From Pontibacillus litoralis JSM 072002 (GTDB taxonomy: Bacteria > Bacillota > Bacilli > Bacillales > BH030062), in contig NZ_AVPG01000009.1 in assembly GCF_000775615.1 (NCBI RefSeq), positions 1 to 64,000 of the forward strand: a stretch of 64,000 nucleotides of DNA. Reading direction: 5' to 3'. Position numbers and translations under genes: made by a program. Below, one piece after another: positions 43,940 through 51,643 of this stretch. The first letter of the stretch is position 1; each line of letters opens with the position of its first letter. The notes under the pieces were generated by a model. It worked only from the letters and a program-made list of their open reading frames with translations, did no database searches and was not told where the DNA came from.

Positions 43940-45316
43940 ATGAATAAATTATCGTTAAAGTTAGGATTCTTTATTTTTATATTTATATTAGTAGTAAATG
44001 GGCTGTTGTTCTTCATTCTTTATACAAATGCCGTTGATAGTAGAGTTGAGGAAGTGATGCAGAACCTATTAGCTAGAGGAAATAGTCATCGGGATGTATT
44101 GGAAAAGCAATTTAATGAACAAACGCTTCACCATGTTGCTTTGATGGAGTCAGAAGCGGATACGACGGTAGTTATCACGAATAAAGAAAAGGAAATTATG
44201 GAGCAGTCAGAGTTTGTAGATGATCATATGGACGCATTCATACATCAATCGCTTACTTCTGTTCATCATGCCGGCAAAATAATAGACGATGAATGGAAAG
44301 ATAGTGCATACGTTGCTACTGTAAGTCCTCTTTATATAGATGAAGAAGAAAAAGGTTATGTATATATGTTTGCCGATACGAATCTTATTCAACGTGTTGT
44401 GAATCAGCTTGCGCGTCAGTTTCTATTTGTAGGTGTTATTGCTTTGCTACTTATATTGGTGGCAATTGTCTTCTTTAGTTATTTAATTACACGGCCGTTA
44501 ATTCATATGAAACAAGCAACGGAGGAATTAATGAAAGGGAAAGGGAATGTATATTTAAATGATAGGCGCAAAGATGAATTAGGTCAGTTAGCTAGTTCTA
44601 TCGTTTCCTTGTCTAAGGAACTAGATCGGTTAAAGGAAGAACGGAAAGATTTTCTTGCAAGCATTTCCCATGAGCTACGCACTCCACTTACGTATATAAA
44701 AGGATATGCGGCAATTGCGCGAAGAGATTCCATAACTGAAGAGAATCGTCAACATTATTTGGGGGTCATTATGGAAGAAACAGATCACGTCACTACTCTT
44801 GTGAAGCAGCTATTCGATTTAGCCAAAATGGATCAAAATGAGTTCGATATCCATAAAGAGAATGTTTTATTATGTGATGTGTTACACCATGTAAAGAACA
44901 AAGTAAATCCCATTATGGCGGAGCGAGGGTTACATTTACACGTATGTTGTGAAGAGGGATTGGTCGGATACGTTGATAAACATCGTTTGCAGCAAGTGCT
45001 AGGGAATTTAATTGATAACTCCGTGAAGCACTCTCATTACGGTGACAGCATTTTCTTGCGTGCAATGAAGCGTAAAAGAATGTTAGAAATTTCTGTTGCG
45101 GACGAGGGTGATGGAATTCCTGAGGAGGATATGCCGTTTCTATTTGAACGTTTATACCGTGTGGATAAGTCGCGCTCTCGTGCATTTGGTGGTACAGGAC
45201 TTGGTTTATCTATCGTGAAGGAAATTGTGGAGAAACATGGTGGTCAAGTTACCGTTGTTAGCGAGTTAAATGAAGGGACAACGGTAACCATCGTCATTCC
45301 AATGGAGGTATTGTAA
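43940..45316 (+). CDS. Sensor histidine kinase of a copper-associated two-component system
   Basis: A 458-residue membrane kinase. TM1 is at about residues 8-28, an extracytoplasmic sensor at 29-155, TM2 at about 157-180, HAMP at 180-230. The HisKA box DFLASISHELRTPLTYIKGY (phosphorylated His about 245) follows, then HATPase motifs: N-box GNLIDNSVKHS, G1 VADEGDGIP, F-box FLFERLYRVDKS and G2 GGTGLGLSIV. The sensor loop is moderately His-rich. The response-regulator gene starts one base after the stop. Kinase-before-regulator order is less common. The copper signal is inferred from neighbours. Confidence 0.9.
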   Translation: MNKLSLKLGFFIFIFILVVNGLLFFILYTNAVDSRVEEVMQNLLARGNSHRDVLEKQFNEQTLHHVALMESEADTTVVITNKEKEIMEQSEFVDDHMDAFIHQSLTSVHHAGKIIDDEWKDSAYVATVSPLYIDEEEKGYVYMFADTNLIQRVVNQLARQFLFVGVIALLLILVAIVFFSYLITRPLIHMKQATEELMKGKGNVYLNDRRKDELGQLASSIVSLSKELDRLKEERKDFLASISHELRTPLTYIKGYAAIARRDSITEENRQHYLGVIMEETDHVTTLVKQLFDLAKMDQNEFDIHKENVLLCDVLHHVKNKVNPIMAERGLHLHVCCEEGLVGYVDKHRLQQVLGNLIDNSVKHSHYGDSIFLRAMKRKRMLEISVADEGDGIPEEDMPFLFERLYRVDKSRSRAFGGTGLGLSIVKEIVEKHGGQVTVVSELNEGTTVTIVIPMEVL

Positions 45317-45317
45317 T

Positions 45318-45995
45318 ATGAGTCATTTGTTAGTTGTAGATGATGAACAGCGGATGTTAGATCTATTAGAGTTGTATGTGATGCCATATGGGTATACCTG
45401 TACAAAGGTTCATTCAGGTCAAGAGGCGCTTAATAAGCTTAATGAGGAATCATTTGATTTGGTGTTACTCGATATCATGATGGCGCATATGGATGGCTGG
45501 GAAACGTGCATGCGTATAAGGGAAAAGTCAGATATACCGATTATGATGGTGACTGCACTTGAACATAAAGCAGATGTTGTCAAAGGTTTACGAATGGGAG
45601 CGGATGATTATGTGACGAAACCGTTTGATGAAGAAGAATTACTCGCTCGAATAGAAGCTTTGTTACGCCGGACATCGAAAGACGAGACATTGATAAATCG
45701 AGATGGACTATTGTGGGATGGGGATACGCATGAGCTTCGGTATGAACAATTGTCGATTCCTCTTACACCTAAAGAGTTTAATATGATTGGATTATTAATG
45801 AAAAATCCAGGACGAGTATACAGCCGTGAACAGTTAATTGAACTAGTGTGGGACATCCATTCGGAGACAGAGGGAAGAACCGTTGATTCCCATGTTCGCA
45901 ATCTAAGGGATAAAGTTCGCCAAGTAGGCTTTCCAATAGACGATTTCTTGAAAACGGTTTGGGGAGTAGGTTATAAGTGGGAAAGAAATGCGTAA
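45318..45995 (+). CDS. OmpR/PhoB-family response regulator
   Basis: A 225-residue regulator. The receiver domain (1-115) has the acidic pair VVDDEQ, the phosphorylated Asp in LVLLDIMM (about 52), the Thr in MMVTALEH and the Lys in YVTKPFDEEELLARI. The C-terminal winged helix (about 130-222) shows LTPKEFNMIGLLMKNPGRVYSREQLIELVW and TVDSHVRNLRDKV. It pairs with the preceding kinase and probably controls the multicopper oxidase, the small secreted protein and CopB genes around it. Confidence 0.92.
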   Translation: MSHLLVVDDEQRMLDLLELYVMPYGYTCTKVHSGQEALNKLNEESFDLVLLDIMMAHMDGWETCMRIREKSDIPIMMVTALEHKADVVKGLRMGADDYVTKPFDEEELLARIEALLRRTSKDETLINRDGLLWDGDTHELRYEQLSIPLTPKEFNMIGLLMKNPGRVYSREQLIELVWDIHSETEGRTVDSHVRNLRDKVRQVGFPIDDFLKTVWGVGYKWERNA

Positions 45996-46094
45996 GTTCA
46001 TTGCCCCTACATTCATTAGTTTGTCATCGTTTCTGCACACTTTCTTGATAGAAAATAGGTACACTTTATGTAAATAAAATAAGGAGGGGTCCTC

Positions 46095-46307
46095 ATGAAA
46101 AAGAAGATATTCTCTGTATTGTTAACCGTGTTATTAGCTGTTGGGATAAGTAATGTTGTTTTAGCACATGGAAATGATGATGGATATATGGGACCAATGC
46201 AAAGTGATTTTCAAAAGGAAGAAATGACGAATTGGATGAAAAACATGCATCCAACGATGAATGATACGCAAATAGAACAAATGCACAGAGATTGTCATGG
46301 ATTTTAA
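46095..46307 (+). CDS. Small secreted His/Met-rich protein
   Basis: A 70-residue protein with a signal peptide (residues 1-24, cleavage likely after VLA) and a mature part of about 45 residues: HGNDDGYMGPMQSDF, then EEMTNWMKNMHPTMNDTQIEQMH, ending CHGF. The His, Met and terminal Cys-His pattern suits copper binding. AAGGAGGGG precedes the ATG. It lies between the two-component genes and copB, so a role as a copper chaperone or buffer outside the membrane is plausible. I know no named family for it. Confidence 0.75.
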   Translation: MKKKIFSVLLTVLLAVGISNVVLAHGNDDGYMGPMQSDFQKEEMTNWMKNMHPTMNDTQIEQMHRDCHGF

Positions 46308-46322
46308 TAGTAAGTAGTAGAG

Positions 46323-46350
46323 AGAGGGGGCATTATGGCGCCCTCTTTTT
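46323..46350 (+). terminator. Terminator of the small secreted protein gene
   Basis: AGAGGGGGC and GCGCCCTCT pair around ATTATG, with one mismatch, and TTTTT follows. Confidence 0.75.
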
Positions 46351-46394
46351 GTATTAATTATCCTTTTAAAGAAAAAAAAGGTTTTAGTTTCGTT

Positions 46395-46408
46395 TATACC
46401 AGGGTACA
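46395..46408. promoter_or_regulatory. Copper-type operator in the copB promoter
   Basis: TATACCAGGGTACA is a palindrome with arms TATACC / GGTACA. It resembles CsoR- or CopY-type copper operators and overlaps a -10-like TACAAT (46405-46410), 24 bp before copB. No CsoR gene is in the window. Confidence 0.45.
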
Positions 46409-46431
46409 ATATATAGAAAGGAGGGGATTAT

Positions 46432-48426
46432 ATGGATCATGAACATCATGAACATCATGAACATGGAGAGGGACACAATCACCATGACCACGGAGCGATG
46501 GTCGATGACTTTAAGAAGCGATTTTACATATCGCTAGTTATTACGGTGCCTATTCTGTTACTGTCGCCGATGATTCAGCATTTTTTAGGGGTTGATTGGT
46601 CATTTGCTTATGATCAGTACATTTTATTCGCTTTAGCGACGTTTGTTTTTTTCTATGGTGGGATGCCATTTTTAACAGGAGCAAGAGATGAGTTGAAGCA
46701 GAAAAATCCAGGCATGATGACGTTGATTGCATTAGCGATTGTCGTTGCTTATGGGTATAGCTCTGCCGTTGTGTTTGGCTTATCAGGGGGAAATTTCTTC
46801 TGGGAGCTTGCGACGTTAATTGATATTATGCTGCTCGGTCATTGGATTGAAATGCGTTCTGTTATGGGAGCATCAAATGCGCTAGAAGAGCTAGTGAAGC
46901 TAATGCCGAGTGAGGCACATAAAGTAGAGGATAATGGAAGTATTACAGATGTGCCGCTATCCCATTTGCAAGCTGGTGATTTAGTTTTAGTAAAGCCTGG
47001 GGAAAAGATTCCTGTTGATGGGGATATACAGGAAGGAAAGACAACGATTGATGAATCCATGTTAACAGGAGAATCTGTCCCAGTTGAGAAGCATGAAGGG
47101 GAAGAGGCAATAGGTGGTTCTGTTAACCAAGAAGGTTCTATTCAAATTGAAGTGAAGAAAACAGGTGATGATACCTATCTGTCCCAAGTTATTGGCTTAG
47201 TTAAAGAAGCACAAGAATCGAAATCAAGAACGCAAGATATTTCCAACCGTGCAGCGAAGTGGTTGTTTTACTTAGCGTTAGCAAGTGGTATCATTACGTT
47301 CATCGTATGGCTTGCTTTAGGTTATTCGTTAGATGTTGCGATGGAGCGAATGGTTACTGTGATGGTGATTACATGTCCGCACGCCTTAGGGTTGGCAGCT
47401 CCGTTAGTGGTAGCTGTTTCCACTTCGATATCAGCAAAGAAAGGACTACTCATACGCAACCGTGCGAACTTTGAAGGGGCAAGACAGTTGAATGCTGTCG
47501 TATTTGATAAAACTGGTACGTTGACGAAAGGACAATTCGGTGTAACGGACATTCATCCAATGGAAGGTCATAAGGAAGAAGATGTGCTGAAATGGGCAGC
47601 TTCATTAGAACGAAATTCAGAACACCCGTTGGCACGAGGTATTGTGAAAGAAGCGGAAGAACAATCGCTAGCTTTAGAAAGAATCGATGCTTTTGATTCT
47701 ATGACTGGAAAAGGGTTAAGAGGTACTGTAGCTGGAGAAGAAGTGCTTGTTGTCAGTCCAGGTTATGTACAACAGCAGAACTACACATTTGACCAAGATA
47801 CTTTTAACAATTTATCTGAACAAGGAAAAACGGTTGTCTTCGTTATCGTAAAGCAGCAACTAATTGGTATGATTGCATTAGCGGACATTGTGCGGGAAGA
47901 TGCAAAGGAAGCTATTGCATCGCTTAAAGAACAAGGAATTCATTCCATTATGTTAACAGGAGACAACAAGCAAGTCGCCAATTGGGTTGCCGAGAAACTT
48001 GGAATTGATGAAGTTTATGCAGAAGTACTTCCGAACGAAAAAGCAGATCAAGTGAAAGCCATTCAAAATAAAGGATGGAAAGTAGCGATGACAGGCGACG
48101 GTGTGAACGACGCACCAGCGCTAGTCACAGCAGATTTAGGCATAGCGATTGGCACTGGTACAGATGTAGCAATGGAGTCCGCAGATATCGTCCTTGTAAA
48201 AAGTAATCCGAAAGACGTCGTATCGATTATGGAACTATCGAGAAAAACATACCAAAAAATGATCCAAAACCTATGGTGGGCAACAGGTTACAACATCGTT
48301 GCCATCCCTCTTGCAGCAGGAGTGCTTGCACCAATTGGGGTTGTCCTAAGCCCAGCAGTTGGAGCTGTATTAATGAGTTTAAGCACTATAGTCGTAGCTA
48401 TCAATGCCAAATTATTAAAGGCTTAA
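46432..48426 (+). CDS. copB: Copper-translocating P1B-type ATPase, CopB type
   Basis: A 664-residue membrane pump. The first 22 residues are almost all His, Glu and Asp (HEHHEHHEHGEGHNHHDHG), a metal-binding tail found in CopB. Helix 6 carries TCPHALGLAAPL; CPH rather than CPC marks the CopB subclass. Other P-type motifs are TGES, DKTGTLTKG (phosphorylated Asp), HPLARG and GDGVNDAPAL. It exports copper, probably from the cytosol. AAGGAGGGG precedes the ATG. It lies in the copper cluster and has its own operator-like palindrome. Confidence 0.94.
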   Translation: MDHEHHEHHEHGEGHNHHDHGAMVDDFKKRFYISLVITVPILLLSPMIQHFLGVDWSFAYDQYILFALATFVFFYGGMPFLTGARDELKQKNPGMMTLIALAIVVAYGYSSAVVFGLSGGNFFWELATLIDIMLLGHWIEMRSVMGASNALEELVKLMPSEAHKVEDNGSITDVPLSHLQAGDLVLVKPGEKIPVDGDIQEGKTTIDESMLTGESVPVEKHEGEEAIGGSVNQEGSIQIEVKKTGDDTYLSQVIGLVKEAQESKSRTQDISNRAAKWLFYLALASGIITFIVWLALGYSLDVAMERMVTVMVITCPHALGLAAPLVVAVSTSISAKKGLLIRNRANFEGARQLNAVVFDKTGTLTKGQFGVTDIHPMEGHKEEDVLKWAASLERNSEHPLARGIVKEAEEQSLALERIDAFDSMTGKGLRGTVAGEEVLVVSPGYVQQQNYTFDQDTFNNLSEQGKTVVFVIVKQQLIGMIALADIVREDAKEAIASLKEQGIHSIMLTGDNKQVANWVAEKLGIDEVYAEVLPNEKADQVKAIQNKGWKVAMTGDGVNDAPALVTADLGIAIGTGTDVAMESADIVLVKSNPKDVVSIMELSRKTYQKMIQNLWWATGYNIVAIPLAAGVLAPIGVVLSPAVGAVLMSLSTIVVAINAKLLKA

Positions 48427-48457
48427 AAAGAAGAACCGCTATGTGTTCTTCTTTTTT
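48425..48457. terminator. Bidirectional terminator between copB and the MFS gene
   Basis: AAAAAGAAGAAC (48425-48436) and GTTCTTCTTTTTT (48445-48457) form a perfect stem. A/T tracts on both sides serve the two convergent genes. Confidence 0.85.
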
Positions 48458-49599
48458 AAGCCAATAAAGTCTTTTTTCATACTTAGTAATTGTAGCATAA
48501 TGGAAATGAGCATCATCGCAAATGCAAAATAAATTAACGTGATTGTTTTTGCACCTGTTGCAATGATAACTCCACCAAGCGTTGCCCCAATTGCACTTCC
48601 TAAATAATTAATTGAACTATTAAGGGCGACTGCTGCACTGCTTTGTTTCGGTTGGTAACCTATGAGAATATGTTGTTGTGGTGCTTGTGATGCCCAGCCC
48701 ATTACTCCCCATATAAAGAAAGGTACATACGTGATGAAGGGGAGATTAATGACGATTGGGATGCTAATGATTGCTAAGGTTAAAGTAAATAGTATAAGGA
48801 GCATAAGTGGTTTGGATTTTTTGTAATAATCGATGAAATATCCGATTGATAAACTACCTACTAACCCTCCAAGTCCCCAGGCCCATAAGTAAAGTGTGAT
48901 ATCTTGAACGTCTGCTATTTCTCCTAATAAAGGAGCTAAGTACGTATAAAGTCCTAAACTCGCCATGCTTGCAAAAAGTGTAATAGATACCGTGATGGTA
49001 ACCCTTTTATCAATGAACATCGCTAATCTCTCTTTCCACGCCGGAGGAGGGCTAATCGGTACTTGTGGAAGTAGAATCCATATGCAGCATGCGGCAATGA
49101 TACTTATTCCTACGACAACCCACATAGCAGCTTGCCAATTGAGTACATTGGCAATGTATAGTCCTATAGGTACACCTAATACTGTTCCCATGCTCATTCC
49201 GCCTATGGTTAGACTTAATGCTCTTCCTTTCTGTTCAGGAAGTACAAACAAGGTTGATCCTGCTACAGCTAATGGGGAGAATAAACCAGCACCAACTCCA
49301 GCGATAGCTCGTGACAAAATAAAGATGGTGAAATTAGGTGCTAAAGCGGTTAGACCATTAGCCACTCCGAAAATTATTATAGAAATGAGTAATACTTTTT
49401 TGATTGGCTTACCAGCAAGTAATGATGCAAAAAATGGCGCAGATAAAGCATAAAATAATGTAAACACACTAACCCCTTGACCTACTTGGGCTGGCCCTCT
49501 TTGGAATGTATGGCTAATGTCAGGTATTAAGCCGGCTATAACATAAGCATCAAACCCTAGTGCGAACATTCCTATCGCTAAAATAATAACCTTTTTCAT
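48439..49599 (-). CDS. Major facilitator superfamily exporter, DHA1 family
   Basis: A 386-residue transporter with twelve hydrophobic segments. The N-terminal FALGFDAYVIAGLIPDISHTF and the motif-C-like GVGAGLFSPLAVAGSTLFVLPEQKGRALSLTIGGMSMGTVLGVPIG are typical of drug or sugar exporters of the AraJ/YtbD group. The substrate is unknown. It is divergent from a LysR-type regulator, which is the usual arrangement for regulator-controlled exporters. The ATG at 49599 is preceded by AAGGTGAGG. Confidence 0.88.
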   Translation of the reverse strand: MKKVIILAIGMFALGFDAYVIAGLIPDISHTFQRGPAQVGQGVSVFTLFYALSAPFFASLLAGKPIKKVLLISIIIFGVANGLTALAPNFTIFILSRAIAGVGAGLFSPLAVAGSTLFVLPEQKGRALSLTIGGMSMGTVLGVPIGLYIANVLNWQAAMWVVVGISIIAACCIWILLPQVPISPPPAWKERLAMFIDKRVTITVSITLFASMASLGLYTYLAPLLGEIADVQDITLYLWAWGLGGLVGSLSIGYFIDYYKKSKPLMLLILFTLTLAIISIPIVINLPFITYVPFFIWGVMGWASQAPQQHILIGYQPKQSSAAVALNSSINYLGSAIGATLGGVIIATGAKTITLIYFAFAMMLISIMLQLLSMKKDFIGLKKKNT

Positions 49600-49632
49600 A
49601 GATGCCTCACCTTCTTGTTAATGAAATGGAAC

Positions 49633-49662
49633 AAGAACGCGTTCTTATCGATTGATATCAAT
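49633..49662. promoter_or_regulatory. Two palindromes in the MFS/LysR divergent region
   Basis: AAGAACGCGTTCTT (49633-49646) and ATTGATATCAAT (49651-49662) are perfect palindromes lying between the two divergent genes. The second resembles the T-N11-A type of LysR box. Either could be the regulator's site. Confidence 0.55.
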
Positions 49663-49724
49663 TAATGTTAGTATACTAGTGAGTAATGAATAATTAAAAT
49701 GAATCATTATCATATAAAGGATGA

Positions 49725-50582
49725 ATGATATTAATGACACTAGTGAAGTATGAAATATTTGAAGAGGTCATCAAAACAGGTAGCTTTACAAGAGCTTCAG
49801 AAAAATTAAACCTTACGCAGTCAGCAGTGAGTCATGCTATTTCAAGTTTAGAAAAGGAATTAGGAGTCACATTATTTATAAGAGAAGCAAAAAGTATTAA
49901 GCTAACGGAAAATGGATCGAAAGCTTATGAATCTATTGAACAAATACTCCAGTTAAACCGTAATCTATTGCAAACGAATTTCTCCAGCTCACCTCCTTTA
50001 CCAAGAGTTCTGAAGGTGGGTGGTTTTTCTAGTGTTAACAAACAAATGCTACCAAAAATTATTAAAAAATTTAACAAGTCCTATCCATCGATTCAAGTGG
50101 CTCTTTTTGAAGGGACCTATGATGAAATTGATGATTGGGTGGAGCATGGGGTTGTTGATGTGGGCTTTACGAACAAACAAAGGGATAACGTCATATGCAT
50201 ACCGTTTTTACAAGATGAATTATTATTAGCGTCATCTATAAATAGGGAAGAATCGATTGATGAGTTACTACAATCGAATAGCATAATTATGCCGACAGCC
50301 CCGTACCGAGAACAAATTGAGAAATACTTTCGACAGCATGACCTTACACCTACTATCCATTCCTACATTAGTGATTGTCACACCATCGTAAAGATGATAA
50401 GTCTTAATCTTGGTATCTCTATTGGTCCCAAGTTGTACTTAACATTATTTGAAGATTTATATTTATACCCGCTCGGGGACTCTTATTACCGACAAATCTA
50501 TTTAACATATCGTAACCCATCTAACAATGAGCAATATATAGAGGAGTTTGTAAATATAGCGAGAAGAATCTTTTCATATTAA
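49725..50582 (+). CDS. LysR-family transcriptional regulator
   Basis: A 285-residue regulator. The winged helix lies at residues about 5-65 (YEIFEEVIKTGSFTRASEKLNLTQSAVSHAISSLEKELGVTLFIRE), followed by the periplasmic-binding-like effector domain (about 95-285). AAAGG is close to the ATG at 49725; a second in-frame ATG at 49734 is possible. It is divergent from the MFS exporter gene and probably regulates it in response to the exported compound. Confidence 0.88.
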   Translation: MILMTLVKYEIFEEVIKTGSFTRASEKLNLTQSAVSHAISSLEKELGVTLFIREAKSIKLTENGSKAYESIEQILQLNRNLLQTNFSSSPPLPRVLKVGGFSSVNKQMLPKIIKKFNKSYPSIQVALFEGTYDEIDDWVEHGVVDVGFTNKQRDNVICIPFLQDELLLASSINREESIDELLQSNSIIMPTAPYREQIEKYFRQHDLTPTIHSYISDCHTIVKMISLNLGISIGPKLYLTLFEDLYLYPLGDSYYRQIYLTYRNPSNNEQYIEEFVNIARRIFSY

Positions 50583-50648
50583 CATCTTGTCACAAAACCT
50601 GTTCCCTCCTCGTCTTGATTAGCAAAGGAACACAAGGAGGAATTTAAA

Positions 50649-50736
50649 ATGGAAAAAGTATGGGACGTTGCCGTTGTTGGCGGGAGATTGGCATGGTATG
50701 TCGCAGCAAATTTCTTAGCTGAAAGTAATTTGAGGT
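50649..50736 (+). pseudogene. 5' stump of an FAD/NAD(P)-dependent oxidoreductase gene
   Basis: Behind AGGAGG, an ATG opens MEKVWDVAVVGGRLAWYVAA then NFLAESNL, which is a Rossmann dinucleotide-binding start (expected VGGGLAG) with two key glycines changed to Arg and Trp. After about 29 codons the sequence runs into a 20-bp tandem repeat, and nothing of the rest of the enzyme is found beyond it. It is a dead gene fragment, perhaps truncated when the repeat expanded. Confidence 0.65.
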
Positions 50737-50739
50737 GGA

Positions 50740-51050
50740 AAGTCGCTCTCGTACGGTGGAAAGTCGCTCTCGTACGGTGAGAAGTCGCTCTCGTCCGGTG
50801 AGAAGTCGCTCTCGCTCGGTGGAAGTCGCTCTCGCTCGGTGGAAGTCGCTCGCGTTCGCGTGGAAGTCGCTCTCGTACGGTGAGAAGTCGCTCTCGTTCG
50901 CGTGGAAGTCGCTCTCGTTCGCGTGGAAGTCGCTCTCGTCCGGTGGAAGTCGCTCGCGCTCGGTGGAAAGTCGCTCGCGCTCGGTGGAAAGTCGCTCGCG
51001 TCCGCGTGGAAGTCGCTCGCGCTCGGTGGAAGTCGCTCGCGCTCGCAGGA
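50740..51050. repeat. GC-rich tandem array, fifteen 20-21-bp units
   Basis: Fifteen copies of AAGTCGCTCTCGTACGGTGG and close variants (CTC/CGC, GTAC/GTTCGC/GCTC, GGTGG/GGTGAG) follow each other without spacers. The array is far richer in G+C than the surroundings. It opens long frames of Arg/Ser-rich peptide on both strands that have no sign of being genes. It begins inside the flavoprotein stump and ends before the next gene. Confidence 0.92.
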
Positions 51051-51099
51051 ATTGGACAAGTAATTCCCTCTTTCATCATATAGATAGAAGGGGGGTGTT

Positions 51100-51603
51100 A
51101 TGGTTATGTTGTTTGGGTTTACAGTATTTTCCTTCAGTTTTGCGCATGTTTTGCTTTTGGGCTACGTACAAAAGCATAGAGGTGTGATGACTGTTATGCA
51201 AGGCATGATGGTTGCGATGACGGTTGGGATGATTGGTGGCATTTTTGTTGGTACATGGGTGGCGCTCAATTTGGATGATTTGTTTTTGGCTACGTTTATA
51301 AGCATGGGCCTTGCCATTGTATTAGGAGTAATCACAGGTATTCCGATTCATCTGTTTGCGGTGATGGATGGGGTTGTGTCTGGAGCGATGGGTGGGATGA
51401 TGGGAGCCATGCTCGGCGTAATGATTATGCCAGAGCATGGGAATGTGACACTTCAGCTACTTCTGTTGCTTCTCGTTAGTAGTTATAGTCTGGTTATCTA
51501 TGCACTAGATCAAGCGCTAGGGATACATCGGAAATTGTTGCATCATCCAGTATTCCTCGTAATCATCTATTGCTTATATTTTATAATAGGTTTCATTATT
51601 TAA
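51100..51603 (+). CDS. Multi-spanning membrane protein of unknown function
   Basis: A 167-residue protein with about five or six hydrophobic helices and Gly/Met-rich membrane segments (MIGGIFVGTWVAL; GVVSGAMGGMMGAMLGVMIMPEHG). GGGGGG lies four bases before the ATG at 51100; a second ATG at 51106 is possible. Conserved-looking His and Met residues (MPEHG) could bind a metal but this is a guess. I do not recognise the family. Confidence 0.65.
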   Translation: MVMLFGFTVFSFSFAHVLLLGYVQKHRGVMTVMQGMMVAMTVGMIGGIFVGTWVALNLDDLFLATFISMGLAIVLGVITGIPIHLFAVMDGVVSGAMGGMMGAMLGVMIMPEHGNVTLQLLLLLLVSSYSLVIYALDQALGIHRKLLHHPVFLVIIYCLYFIIGFII

Positions 51604-51615
51604 ACGCACTAAAGA

Positions 51616-51643
51616 AACCCGCTAACATTAAAGCTAGCAGGTT
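51616..51643. terminator. Terminator between convergent genes
   Basis: AACCCGCTA (51616-51624) and TAGCAGGTT (51635-51643) pair with one mismatch around the ACATTAAAGC loop. On the minus strand TTTCTTT follows; the stem overlaps the stop codon of the phosphoesterase gene. Confidence 0.65.

Noticed and set aside
48965-49453. 162-codon frame antisense to the MFS gene
   Set aside because: It is a shadow of a hydrophobic transporter gene: no ribosome binding site, and composition dictated by the opposite strand.
50740-51050. Possible CRISPR array
   Set aside because: The units follow each other without unique spacers, the repeat length is only 20-21 bp with internal variation, and no cas gene is present in the window.
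50579-51187. Arg/Ser-rich open frames of 67-166 codons on both strands across the repeat
   Set aside because: They exist only because the 20-21-bp unit lacks stop codons in several frames. They have no ribosome binding sites and no domain character.
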